Source of the DNA: Datisca glomerata
Taxonomy: Eukaryota; Streptophyta; Magnoliopsida; Cucurbitales; Datiscaceae
Direction of reading: 5' to 3'
NCBI GenBank assembly: GCA_003255025.1
Contig: QANY01007421.1
Coordinates: 992,001 to 1,056,000, forward strand
DNA length: 64,000 nucleotides
The notes below the pieces were generated by a model, which saw only the letters and a program-made list of their open reading frames with translations, was not told where the DNA came from and made no database searches. Positions 10,708 through 19,640 of the stretch are shown here, piece by piece (within the stretch, counting starts at the first letter, position 1; every line of letters begins with the position of its first letter). The position numbers were made by a program, and so were the translations under genes.

Positions 10708-10890
10708 TATGCTAATATTAAATGTGGGTCGGCCAAGCCAGGACTTAGATTAGCCACACCGTGAAAGACTTGATATTGCACGAATCCGGCCGTGACATCA
10801 AACCAATACGTGGTGCCGTCTTCTAAGTTCACTCCCACGTTCGCAACTAACCGCAACGTGTACGGCCGTGTAAAGCTGGCAGCATCCTTT
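10708..10890 (-). pseudogene. Unrecognised coding-like block, minus strand, possible exon remnant
   Basis: A GC-richer island in AT-rich DNA is open for about 59 codons on the minus strand, without a start codon. It ends at TAA (+ positions 10708-10710). The translation contains SFTRPYTLRLVANVGVN, EDGTTYWFDVTAGF and YQVFHGV, which look like alternating beta-strands of a real protein. An in-frame stop lies just upstream. I cannot name the family. It may be a last exon or a fragment carried by a transposon. Confidence 0.35.
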
Positions 10891-10992
10891 TACAAAAATC
10901 TAGGATTGTCATACAAAAATGGTTATTTTATGAAGTGTTATAATGCCTTTGTATATGTGATTTAGCAGACGTAAGCTCAATTTTAATTTAGG

Positions 10993-11288
10993 GTAAAAAT
11001 CTCTAATGCCCTTTTAATTTTGGGCATTGGACACACATTAGAGACTTTGAAAAGAGACAGTTAAATCCATTAACTTTCAAATCACACATGTCAACATAGT
11101 TGAAACTGTGGATTAAGTTACATGAAAAAACATGAACTTCAACGGTTAATAAAATATAATGCACGTAATCGGTACATTTAAACATAGATTTATGTTTTAA
11201 AAGTTAACAAATTAAAGTGTCTATTTTTAAAGTTGTAGGACTAAAGTGTTCAATGATTCAAAGTTGATAAGGCATTAGAGGATTTTAC
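10993..11288. mobile_element. MITE-like element with 18-bp inverted ends
   Basis: The left end GTAAAAATCTCTAATGCC (10993-11010) is matched in inverted orientation by 11271-11288 with two mismatches. The 296-bp interior is non-coding. A second small hairpin (AATGCCC...GGGCATT) lies just inside the left end. Size, inverted ends and lack of genes fit a miniature inverted-repeat element. No target duplication could be read in the A/T-rich flanks. Confidence 0.55.
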
Positions 11289-11556
11289 TTTTATTTCATA
11301 ATTGACAATCTATATTTCCTTATTAATTTACATTTGTGTCTCCCAAATACACCTCAACTCACAGTAGCTTCATCATTTTTCCTTTCGCAAATCTTCCACT
11401 ACAAAAAATATTCTAAATGATTATTGTCCATTTTAATAAAAAAGTACATGTAATACTATATAATTAATCTAGTCTTACCTTAGACATGCCAAATTAATAT
11501 ATAAAAAATAAACTATCATAAGATATATAAATGATCTCATATCATATTTATTGACA
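11289..11556. other. Intergenic DNA
   Basis: No gene seen. AT-rich sequence up to the tubulin-like exon. Confidence 0.45.
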
Positions 11557-11786
11557 CATTACACCCAAGGTGCTGAGCTTATTGGTTCTATGCTTGATGC
11601 AGTTCGAAAAGTGGCAGGAAATTGTGATTGCCTACAAGGCATTTGTTAAAATTACTATGTCCAAGTTAAGATTGCCTTCTACGATTGTGTAATCTTTATG
11701 ATGTGGTCTTGGTTTACAGGTTTTTAGGTTTGTCATTCCCTCGGAGGAAGAATCGGATCTGGGATGGGTACCCTTCTAATTACAAG
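11557..11786 (+). pseudogene. Beta-tubulin gene fragment with intron
   Basis: Exon piece 11557-11638 encodes [18 protein letters not shown] and NCDCLQ, the segment around residues 105-131 of beta-tubulin. An 81-bp intron (11639-11719) ending in TTTACAG lies where plant beta-tubulin genes carry their first intron. The second exon piece (11720-11786) gives CHSLGGRIGSGMGTLLIT. The glutamine just before VCHSL is a stop (TAG, 11725-11727). The GTP-binding signature GGGTGSG has become GGRIGSG. The intron donor reads GC instead of GT. The retained intron shows this was copied from genomic DNA, not from mRNA. It cannot make tubulin. Confidence 0.8.
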
Positions 11787-11899
11787 GTAAGATGTATGTT
11801 CTACACACAAGAGAGATTGCAACATGGTTACAATTACAAGATACTTGAATGCCACACTCATTGTCCCTGAAAGTCTCATCCCATATTAATGGGTGACAT

Positions 11900-12012
11900 T
11901 TCTTCTTTGTCTTCTTTGTTTTCTTGTTTTTCATCTAGAGGTGATGCAGAGCCATTGGAGGCTGATTATTATGACTATGGACCTGGAACTTCTAAGAGAT
12001 CTAAGACATGAG
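11900..12012 (+). pseudogene. Possible orphan terminal exon with strong acceptor site
   Basis: A long pyrimidine tract (about 11900-11937) ends in an acceptor AG at 11937-11938. Behind it a short frame reads GDAEPLEADYYDYGPGTSKR and ends in a TGA at 12010-12012. The acidic-aromatic stretch followed by a basic end looks like a natural protein C-terminus. I do not recognise the gene. It lies 110 bp after the tubulin fragment and just before the composite repeat, so it may be a second captured gene piece. Confidence 0.3.
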
Positions 12013-12232
12013 ACATGTCTAGAGAAGAAACTCTCAGTTTTGAATTAGTAGAGATTATAAATGAGAAACACATCTCAACTTGATATTGAGGGTAAAACGA
12101 TGCAGCTGAAGCAATTACTAAAAACATTGTAGCAATGTTGTATCACACCATGTGAGATGTAAAATATTTGAATATGCTATTTCACTAATGAAGGAGATGT
12201 TTTATTTCTAAATGAGAATCTTTTTATTTTGA

Positions 12233-13080
12233 CTAAGTGTATGAAAATGATCAAGTGCATAAAAATACAAATTACGTAAAAATGGATAAGGTGTGAAAAA
12301 AGACTAACTGTGAAATTATTAAGTACATGAAAATGATTAAGCGAGTGAAAATGACTAAGTACATAAAAATAACGAAGTACAAGAAATTTCTAAGTGTAAG
12401 AAAATGACCGAGTGTGTGAAAATGAGTAAGGGTGAGAAAATAGTTAAGTGTATAAAAATGACAAACTATATGAAATGACCAAGTGTGTGAAATGACTAAG
12501 TTGCAAAAAGGGCTACGTTGTGAAAATAACTAAGTACATGAAAATGATCAGGTGTGTGAAAATGGTTAAGAATATGAAAATGGTTAAATGTATGAAAATA
12601 ACTAAGTGTTTGAAAATAAATAAGTGTGTGAAAATTTCTAAGTGTGTGAAAATAGCTATGTATAAAAATTACTAAGTGTGTGTAATCGTTAAATGTCTGA
12701 AAATGATTAAGAAATGGAAGAGCCTTTATAAATATGGTATATCTTGTAGCAAAGGTGAGCGACAATATATATATTATCGGAGAGAGTTTGAAGAAATGGA
12801 AGAGTCTCTACAAAAAGTACATCTCTACGAAGAGTACACCGGATATGAGAAACGCATTGCAACTTGATCTTAAGGGTAAAAATGATGTAGCTGAAAATTG
12901 TTTATGTGTTTTGATGAACTTATTAAGTGTGTGAAAAAGATAAATGCAAGGCATAATTTTATGAGAGGGAGAGAGAGATCTAGAGTTTACAAGCACATGA
13001 AAGGCATAATTATGTTAAATTAATATGTATGTCTAAGTGTGAAAATATGGCTAAGTGCATGAGAAATAAATAAGTGTATC
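12233..13080 (+). repeat. Degenerate 17-21 bp tandem array in copy A
   Basis: The unit is close to ACTAAGTGTGTGAAAATG and repeats with many substitutions from 12233 to 12715 and again from about 12920 to 13080. A non-repetitive block lies between, at 12721-12900. Frames inside it give repetitive peptides only because of the repeat. Confidence 0.75.
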
Positions 13081-13147
13081 AAAACAAGTAGAGTCAAACA
13101 TCACAATGGGGACCTAAACACCATCACTACATAGTGAGTCATCATTC

Positions 13148-13372
13148 AAGACTGGCGTTTAGTGCCAAAACGCCATGGTAACAGACGTTTGACTCGTGTA
13201 CCAGTGACACAGGCCAAACGCAGTGTGTCTGGCGTTTGGGCCCCAAACTCCATGGTAACAGGGGTTGGCTCGTGTACCAGTGACACGCCCCAAATACCGC
13301 TGACACGCCCCAAACGCCGCCAGCAGATCCCAAACGCCGCCGGCAGGCCTCAAACGCTAGACACAAGTGTGT
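13148..13372. repeat. GC-rich tandem and inverted repeat block
   Basis: A GC island within AT-rich DNA. A 77-bp unit starting CCATGGTAACAG occurs at 13173 and 13250, and about 22-bp units with CAAACGCCGCC follow. TGGCGTTT (13153-13160) pairs with AAACGCCA (13168-13175) in a hairpin. Overlapping frames on both strands are shadows of the repeat. Confidence 0.65.
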
Positions 13373-13384
13373 TTGGTCTCAATA

Positions 13385-13600
13385 ATCCCTATTAGATCGA
13401 GGCACGCGTAGGTCAACTTCCGGAGGGCGTAACTTTTTACTCGGGTGGAACCACGTGGGCTGTAAGATATCAAATCGAATTTTATTCAGAGATATACATG
13501 TACACTTTGACACAGCCCACTTTTGGGTCTAAAATTACTGTTTTAAGTACTTTCGGAGGCCCGGAAGCTGTAATAGTCTTAAATTTGGGCTTTTCGTAAT
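13385..13600 (+). repeat. Gypsy-like untranslated segment related to 35105-35290
   Basis: The stretch around ACTCGGGTGGAACCACGTGG and TTCAGAGATATACATG aligns with the minus strand of 35105-35290, which carries a polypurine tract and an LTR start. The LTR start itself is degraded here (TTTGACACAGCCC). I infer a remnant of the same Ty3/gypsy-like family embedded in the composite repeat. Confidence 0.4.
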
Positions 13601-14330
13601 ACCCATCTCTTTTAATTTTTAGGATTTTTATATGCTTATAAATTAAAACGTAAATAGGTTGTTTTTCAAATTTTATGGGGTTAAAGTTTATAAAATAAAA
13701 GGTTAAAAATTCAAAATTCAGTATTCAATTTCAAACTTTTAACGGATATGTTCGATTTATAGATATATAGGATTTACCTTGAGAGTTATACGTGTTCGTC
13801 AAACCGATAAATAGGATTTACCGACCAACAAAACATCACGACCTATAATTATATATGGTGAAAATATGTCTCACTCGATAATTGTCACAAAAGCACAACA
13901 ACATTATCAATGACAACTTTTAAAGAGTTTTTGAATAAGTATTCAATTGTATAGATAATCCTTAATTAATCCAATCTAATATTACATAATAAGTGAGCAT
14001 CATGAATGTTTGCACTGAAATAATGAATTTTTTCTATTTTATCAATGATTTTTTCAGTATACGGTAAATAATTACAAAATAATAATTTTTTGGTTGATTG
14101 TGAAGAATGGCGATTATAGCCATATAAATGGCGGTTAGGCCCAAAAAACTGGCGATTAGGAGAGAGACTAGCAATCGCCTATTTATACATGGAGTTTAAG
14201 AATGAAACAGACGACTGGAGGCATAAAAATAGTGTTTGGCTTTGACAATGTGATTAGCACTTTCAGGGTAACGTTTAGGGGTTAAAAATAAGCGATTCGC
14301 CTATTAGGTATGGCGATTAGGTTGTACGTA

Positions 14331-14510
14331 TTTGGTGAACCCCTCCAAGAATTATTAACTTGGAAGGGTTCACCAAAATATTTCAAGTACAAAATTAATC
14401 TTTCTTGGAAGGGTTCACCAAAATATTTCACGTACAAAATCAATCATTCTTAGAGAGGTTCACCAAAATATTTCACGTATAAAATCAATCATTCTTCGAG
14501 GAATTTTTCT
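14331..14510. repeat. Hairpin and inverted GGTTCACC repeats
   Basis: TTTGGTGAACCCCTCCAAG (14331-14349) is followed after 9 bp by its inverted copy (14359-14377) with one mismatch. The right arm then opens three tandem units of about 60 bp containing GGTTCACCAAAATATTTCA. These are the reverse complement of the unit in the large array at 14860-15860, so the block and the array form a very large inverted pair. Confidence 0.7.
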
Positions 14511-14854
14511 AAAATGTAGTGCGAAAAGATTATTTTCCTTGATACTTGTTGTAAAATGACAACAACATCAAGAGTACATGCTTAAACGTTTATGAATAAG
14601 TTTTTTTATGATTCATTTAGCATACCCTCATCAATTTAAAAAATCGAATTTGTTGAAAGGTCGTCATAAAAAGGTCCTAAAAACCATTGTATTGATGCAA
14701 AATAGCCGAAAAACAACAAAACCGTCAAAAAAAGGGAAAAAAATGCTAGGAACCACCGGTATTAGGTCCAAAACCGTCGGTATGGTGCCCAAAATCGCAG
14801 GTATTGGGCACCAAAACCGTCAGTATTGGTTAGATAAACCGTCAGGATAGATTG

Positions 14855-15862
14855 GTGATTCCTAATACGTAATTGGTGAACCCCAGTACGTAATTGGTGA
14901 ACTCCAGTACGTAATTGGTGAACCCCAGTACGTATTTGGTCAACCCCACCATTACGTAATTGGTCAACCCCAGTACATAATTGGTGAACCCCTGCAAGAA
15001 TTATTCTTTTGTACGTTTGGTGAACCGCACTACGTAATTAGTGAACTTCACTACGCAATTGGTGAACCCCAGTATGTAATTGGTGAACCCCTCTAAGAAT
15101 TATTCTTTTGTACATATTTTGTGAACCCCACTACGTAATTGGTGAACCCCACTACGTAATTGGTGAACGTCAATATGTAATTGGTGAATCCCTCCAATAA
15201 TTATTCTTTTATACGTATTTGGTGAACTCCACTACGTAATTGATTACCCTCCAAGAATTATTCTTTTGTACATATTTTGTGAACTCCACTATTGGTGAAT
15301 CCTACTACGTAATTGGTGAACGCCAATATGTAATTGGTGAACTCCTCCAGTAATTATTCTTTTATAGGTAATTGGTAAACCTCACTACGTAATTGGTGAA
15401 CCCCTTCAAGAATTATTCTTTTGTACGTGTTTGGTGAGCTCCACTACGTTATTGGTGAACCCCTCCAAGAATTATTTTGTTGTACGTATTTGGTGAACCC
15501 CACTACGTAATTGGTGAACGCATCCAAGAATTATTTTTTTGTACGTATTTGGTGAACCCCACTACGTAATTGATGAACCTCACTACGCAATTAGTGGACT
15601 CCATTACGTAATTGGTGAACCCCTCTAAGAATTATTCTTTTGTACGTATTTGGTGAACCCCACTGCGTAATTGGTGAACCCCTCCAAGAATTATTCATCC
15701 GTACATATTTGGTGAACTCAACTACGTAATTGGTGAACCTCACTACGTAATTGGTGAACCCGACTACGTAATTGGTGAACTCCTCCAAGAATTATTATTT
15801 TGTACATATTTAGTGAACTCTACTACGTAATTGGTGAACCTAGTACATATTTGGTGAACCGA
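14855..15862 (+). repeat. TACGTAATTGGTGAAC minisatellite with higher-order units
   Basis: About 1 kb of tandem repeats. The basic unit is roughly 21 bp, TACGTAATTGGTGAAC plus CCCAC. Every two to four units a longer spacer with CCAAGAATTATTCTTTTGTA appears, which gives a higher-order period of about 60-120 bp. No array of unique spacers is present, so it is an ordinary satellite-like array. No function is visible. Confidence 0.85.
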
Positions 15863-16073
15863 AAAAACTCAAAAAATTAAAATCTACTAGCTGCTAAATT
15901 TTGTGTGGTCAAAATTACTCTAGATATAATCTAAAAATCACAATAATCTAGCATCCATGCCGTGAATTTTTTTTTAGGCATGATAAAACTTTTCGTTGAT
16001 CACGTAGATTTTCATATATATGACAATATATTGATTAATTAGCTGGCTCTTCTCCATCGGACTATTTATTTCC

Positions 16074-16129
16074 TTTAAATAAAAGAAATATTTAATTAAC
16101 GGACTCTCTCTGATATTTCTCTATATTTA
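16074..16129 (+). promoter_or_regulatory. TATA-like elements upstream of the FAF-type gene
   Basis: Two candidates are present: TTTAAATAAAAG at 16074-16085 and CTATATTTA at 16121-16129. The second would place a transcription start near 16155, about 65 bp before the chosen start codon. CT- and GA-rich tracts between them are common in plant core promoters. The spacing is the only support. Confidence 0.35.
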
Positions 16130-16218
16130 CAGAGAGAGAACTCGAAAATATCTCTTAACCCAAAACTTAAATCTGGGTGTCCTTGATCTTTTTTAGTTCC
16201 ACCTTCACGACCTACAAC

Positions 16219-16812
16219 ATGTTATCCTCTACTTCATCCTTATGGGTCGGTGATTACATCGGTATGGAAAGCTGCGTTGATCTAAAAAACAACGATGAAC
16301 TCTGTATATCAAACAATCATGATGATCGGAGAAAGCAGCGTCGTAGTAAGCGTGAACAACGGCTCGCGAGGAAGGAAAAACACTTCCCTCCACCAATACC
16401 TTTACTGGCTCGCACAGAGAATCTGCCCTCCCACATGCCTTGGGTGTTGAAGCGGCACTACACCAGCGATGGACGGCTGATACTGACCGAGGAGAAGGTG
16501 AGGCATCACGAGTACCTCCGGGCCCACAGATCCAACGGTCGGCTTACGTTGCATCTCGTGCCTCTTGATAACGACGTTTCTGAAGAAGAGGACGAGGAGG
16601 AGGAGGATCACTATTGTGGTGGGTGTAGAGAAGCTGGTGTTGGAGTGGAACAGATTGTGGACGTTGATGAGGTTAGTAGAAATGATGATCATAAAATGGA
16701 GGGTCATGATGTGGACATTGGTGTAGGGGGGAAGTGCTTGAGCTTTAACGATGTAAGGGCATCGGGGTTCTTTGGGGTGGCGGTGCCAGCAACCAGGATT
16801 GTTCTAACTTAA
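16219..16812 (+). CDS. FANTASTIC FOUR (FAF)-like protein, 197 aa
   Basis: FAF proteins are plant-specific regulators; known Arabidopsis members affect shoot meristem size. The FAF domain spans about residues 55-115: HFPPPIPLLART, then HYTSDGRLIL, EYLRAHRSNGRLTLHLVPL. Before it lie the block GDYIGMESCVDL and a basic stretch (37-54); after it comes a run of acidic residues (about 117-130). A single open exon is normal for the family. I chose the ATG at 16219; the frame is open further upstream but has no ATG there. At 197 aa it is at the short end for the family. No defect is visible. GC content is higher than the surroundings, and the composite repeat ends only about 225 bp upstream. It could also be a FAF-like paralogue of unknown role. 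Confidence 0.87.
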   Translation: MLSSTSSLWVGDYIGMESCVDLKNNDELCISNNHDDRRKQRRSKREQRLARKEKHFPPPIPLLARTENLPSHMPWVLKRHYTSDGRLILTEEKVRHHEYLRAHRSNGRLTLHLVPLDNDVSEEEDEEEEDHYCGGCREAGVGVEQIVDVDEVSRNDDHKMEGHDVDIGVGGKCLSFNDVRASGFFGVAVPATRIVLT

Positions 16813-17355
16813 TCAGCCAAAATGTATGTTGCACACATATTTGAGACTAGATAAAATGTAAAATGGGTTGCCACAATTGTTAATTGTTAAGTAATATCTC
16901 TATATGTTTAAAGATGTTATTTTAAAAAAAAAATTCTAGTGATTTCTTATGAATATAAGATTGATTCGAAGATAACACAAATGAAGAGAAAGATTTGGAT
17001 TGCATGCTTTGAATACACTATCAAGAGGAGTGATCTAGACAAGTGAGGGTGATCTAGATGATTCAATTCAGTAGTTAAATTTTTATGTAGACAAGTCGAA
17101 TTGATCATAATCAGATTTTATCTGTAGATTAATCTCACTGGTCATAATTATTTTATTTTTTGGTGATTTGATATTTGGATCATCATCAATTTCTAAAAAA
17201 AGTTTTACTTAGATGTTTCAAAGTTCCCAATTCCTCGATTTATTAAAAAAATTAATTATCTAGACTCTGAATAGCGATTTAAATTGTTTCTTTTATTTGT
17301 TTAATTTTGAATCTTAATTTAGAAGGTTTTTCAGCCATACGTAAATAGTTGCGTG
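16813..17355. other. 3' flank and intergenic DNA after the FAF-like gene
   Basis: AT-rich with no gene. It would contain the 3' untranslated region of the FAF-like transcript. No canonical AATAAA is close to the stop codon. Confidence 0.5.
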
Positions 17356-17357
17356 GA

Positions 17358-17780
17358 TTGAGATTATTTATCATTCTTAATAAATGGCAGATATGTCGTT
17401 GGTCTGACTCTGTTCATCATGATTTGATCAATTTTTTACGATCAAAATCAGACCCAAATAGAAAAAAAAAACAAGAAAAAGAAAAATCTATTGTATGATA
17501 CCAAAAGGCAAATCACCTTTAAAAGGCTTGGCTGGTGCATCAAGCACATCCGCATATTACTTCACTAAAAGGAAAGTCGTTTGAGATTCTGTCATTCTCA
17601 ATAAATGACAGATGTGTAGTTGGTCTGATCTTCACGATTTGATCAATTTTTGACGATCAATATCATACCATAACAAGAAAAAAACGAAAAAGGAAAAATC
17701 TACGGTATGTTATTAGAGTCATTCTCCTTTGAATGGCTTGGCTGGTACATCAAGCACATTGACGTGTTGCTTGTTCGGTA
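17358..17780 (+). repeat. Direct duplication of about 195 bp
   Basis: The segment 17366-17560 recurs at 17590-17780. Shared blocks include ATAAATG(G/A)CAGAT, GATTTGATCAATTTTT and GGCTTGGCTGGT with CATCAAGCACAT. The copies differ at many bases, so the duplication is old. It lies about 0.55 kb downstream of the FAF-like gene and contains no open frame. Its origin is unknown. Confidence 0.75.
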
Positions 17781-17885
17781 TGGTGTATATAAATATATGT
17801 CAATGTCAGAGTAATAGAATTCATTCTCACTGTTTTTCCCCTCGTGAGTCACACTTAAGGTGATCTGTCAGTGCCAAAAAATAAG

Positions 17886-18817
17886 GAAAAATTACATATA
17901 TAATTACGATAGTTTTAATTTCATCATTATAATTTTATTTTTCTTAATTATATCATTAAAATTTATAAAATATTTTAATCTGATTATCCATCCACGTTCC
18001 GTTAAAAAACTTAATGGTTTTACACGTTAATAAAGTTATGTCACATTAAATATTTATATAACATATTCTCTCCCCTTAATTTTTTAAAAATTACAAAGTG
18101 GACCCTATGAAGAATCTGTTGAAAGTGAGAAATGTTGAAAGTGAGAAAGTGAGAGAGAGAAGAAAGAGACAAATTGATCCCATATTTTCTGTGGGAAAAT
18201 ACGGGGACTACTTTATAAATTTTAAAAAGCATAAGGGGAAAAGGAACACACAAAGTTTATTTTATAATTTTTAAACAATCAAGAGGGAAAACATGGTAAA
18301 AATATTTTAAAAAATATCTAATATACCACAACTTCAAAATAAGGGATCCACTTTGTAAATTTTAAAAACTTAAAGGGGGGAAAGGAAGATACGAGGTTTA
18401 TTTTATAATTTATAAACAATTTAGGGGGGAAAATATGATATAAAGATTATAAACAAATATCTAATGTGCAACGACTTTAAAACACAGGGGCCACTTTAAA
18501 TTTTTTTAAAAAGATAAGGGGTGGGGGAAAGGAAAAACATGAGGTCTATTATGTAATTTTTAAAAAATTAAGGGGAGAGAAAGTGATATATATAAATTAC
18601 AAACAAATATCTAATGTGTCATAATTCTGCTGATGTGGCACATACGTGTAATAACGTGTCAGCCACGTCAGTAAACCGTTAAGTTTTTTAACAGAATGTG
18701 GATGGTTGATGAGATTGGAGTATTATAAAAATTTTGATGATACAGTTGAAAAAAATAAAACTATAATGATGAAATTAAAACTTATCAAACTATAGTGATC
18801 ATATATGTATTTTTTTC
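17886..18817. mobile_element. Mutator-like non-autonomous element with long inverted ends
   Basis: The first ~140 bp (from 17886) and the last ~140 bp (to 18817) are inverted copies. Shared blocks include TTTTAATTTCATCATTATA and CCGTTAAAAAACTTAA. Long terminal inverted repeats of this size are typical of Mutator-like elements. The flanks CAAAAAATA and CAAAAAGAA could be a diverged 9-bp target duplication, although they are low-complexity. The interior has no transposase, so it would need one from elsewhere. Confidence 0.7.
18200..18625. repeat. Three ~135-bp tandem units inside the Mutator-like element
   Basis: Units start near 18206, 18345 and 18487 and share CACTTT(G)TAAATTTT, AAGGGG, AGGTTTATTTTATAATTT and AAATATCTAATGTG. 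They fill the element between its inverted ends. Each unit is G-run rich on the + strand (AAGGGGGG). Confidence 0.65.
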
Positions 18818-19640
18818 AAAAAGAAACAAAAAAGTAGTGTAATCTTATTTGAACGTATCATGACCGTTCATTACAAAATGAAAGATCGGATTTGTTCAGC
18901 TACTTTCCTGGCATTCACAAAGACTCGGAATCCTAGTTGAATGATGTATAAAGACTGACAAGTATCCACCTTTGTCCATAACTAGTATGGGAAGCCCATA
19001 TTTACATGGATGCGGGCTTGTTGGATGAGGTTTTAAATTCATTAACAGTTTGCATAATGATCTTCTAACTTCTTATCTTTCAATTAGAAAAGACAGATTT
19101 AGAAGTAAACGTGTGTGAATCTGCTGAAGCCATATTCACTAGTTTTGTAGCACATTTTAACGATGATGTTCGTCAAAACCACGCCACTGACTACAGACAT
19201 TCATCACGCCATCCATTCATGATTAATAAGTCTTATATCTGCGCTATGATCATTTAATTGAAGTCGGGGAAGATGAATTGGGAATGATCATGCATGTAGT
19301 ATGCACGAGTATAAGGAGGAGGCAGAGGCAGAGAATTAATGTAATTGGCAGTGTGTACTGAAAAACAAAGAAAATGTATATGGTTCTAGAAGGAGTAAAG
19401 GAGGATACGTGAATGATGCAAAAGTACAATGTAGTACAGCTATATATACCGATAACACCAAAATTTGATCAGCTGCTACTGTCAGACCTCATGATTGGGC
19501 AAGAATGGTGCTGGCACTTCCTCATGGATTTAGTGATCCAAACATCCAAACATAGGATAGCTCTTACATGCCAAAAAAAAATTTCTGACTTGAATGCTGG
19601 GATTAGTTCTGAGCGTTAGACATAGTCAGATTAATCCCAC
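18818..19640. other. Intergenic DNA
   Basis: No gene that I can support. A 68-codon open frame at 19413-19619 has no recognisable motif. Confidence 0.45.

Larger units (their letters stand above)
12050..15995 (+). repeat. Composite minisatellite repeat, copy A
   Basis: About 3.9 kb of non-coding DNA is built from a fixed series of blocks. They are a non-repetitive head, arrays of a short unit around AAGTGTGTGAAAATGACTA, a GC-rich insert, a conserved block near 13650-13990, an ACCGTCGGTAT array, and a GTGAACC array. The series ends near a GGCATGATAAAA motif (15975-15990). The same blocks recur in the same order at 22017-25400. It could be a non-autonomous transposon or a degenerate LTR-type element. 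No termini, target duplication or coding frame were found. Confidence 0.6.

Noticed and set aside
12496..12765. Minus-strand open frame with repeated FHTL/FHIL peptides
   Set aside because: The repetition is the translation of the AAGTGTGTGAAAATG minisatellite, not a repeat protein.
13142..13395. Three overlapping open frames on both strands
   Set aside because: All lie in a GC-rich tandem repeat with few stop codons by composition; none has a domain.
14855..15862. CRISPR-like regular array
   Set aside because: The units are contiguous without unique spacers, there are no cas genes, and the DNA is plant nuclear.
12050..15995. Helitron termini (TC start, hairpin and CTRR end) for composite repeat A
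   Set aside because: No hairpin followed by CTAG or similar was found at the shared end near GGCATGATAAAA in either copy.
16402..16707. Minus-strand 101-codon open frame
   Set aside because: It is antisense to the FAF-like gene, has no recognisable domain and mirrors the codon pattern of the real frame.
19413..19619. 68-codon open frame
   Set aside because: No start context, domain or splice signals; composition fits chance.
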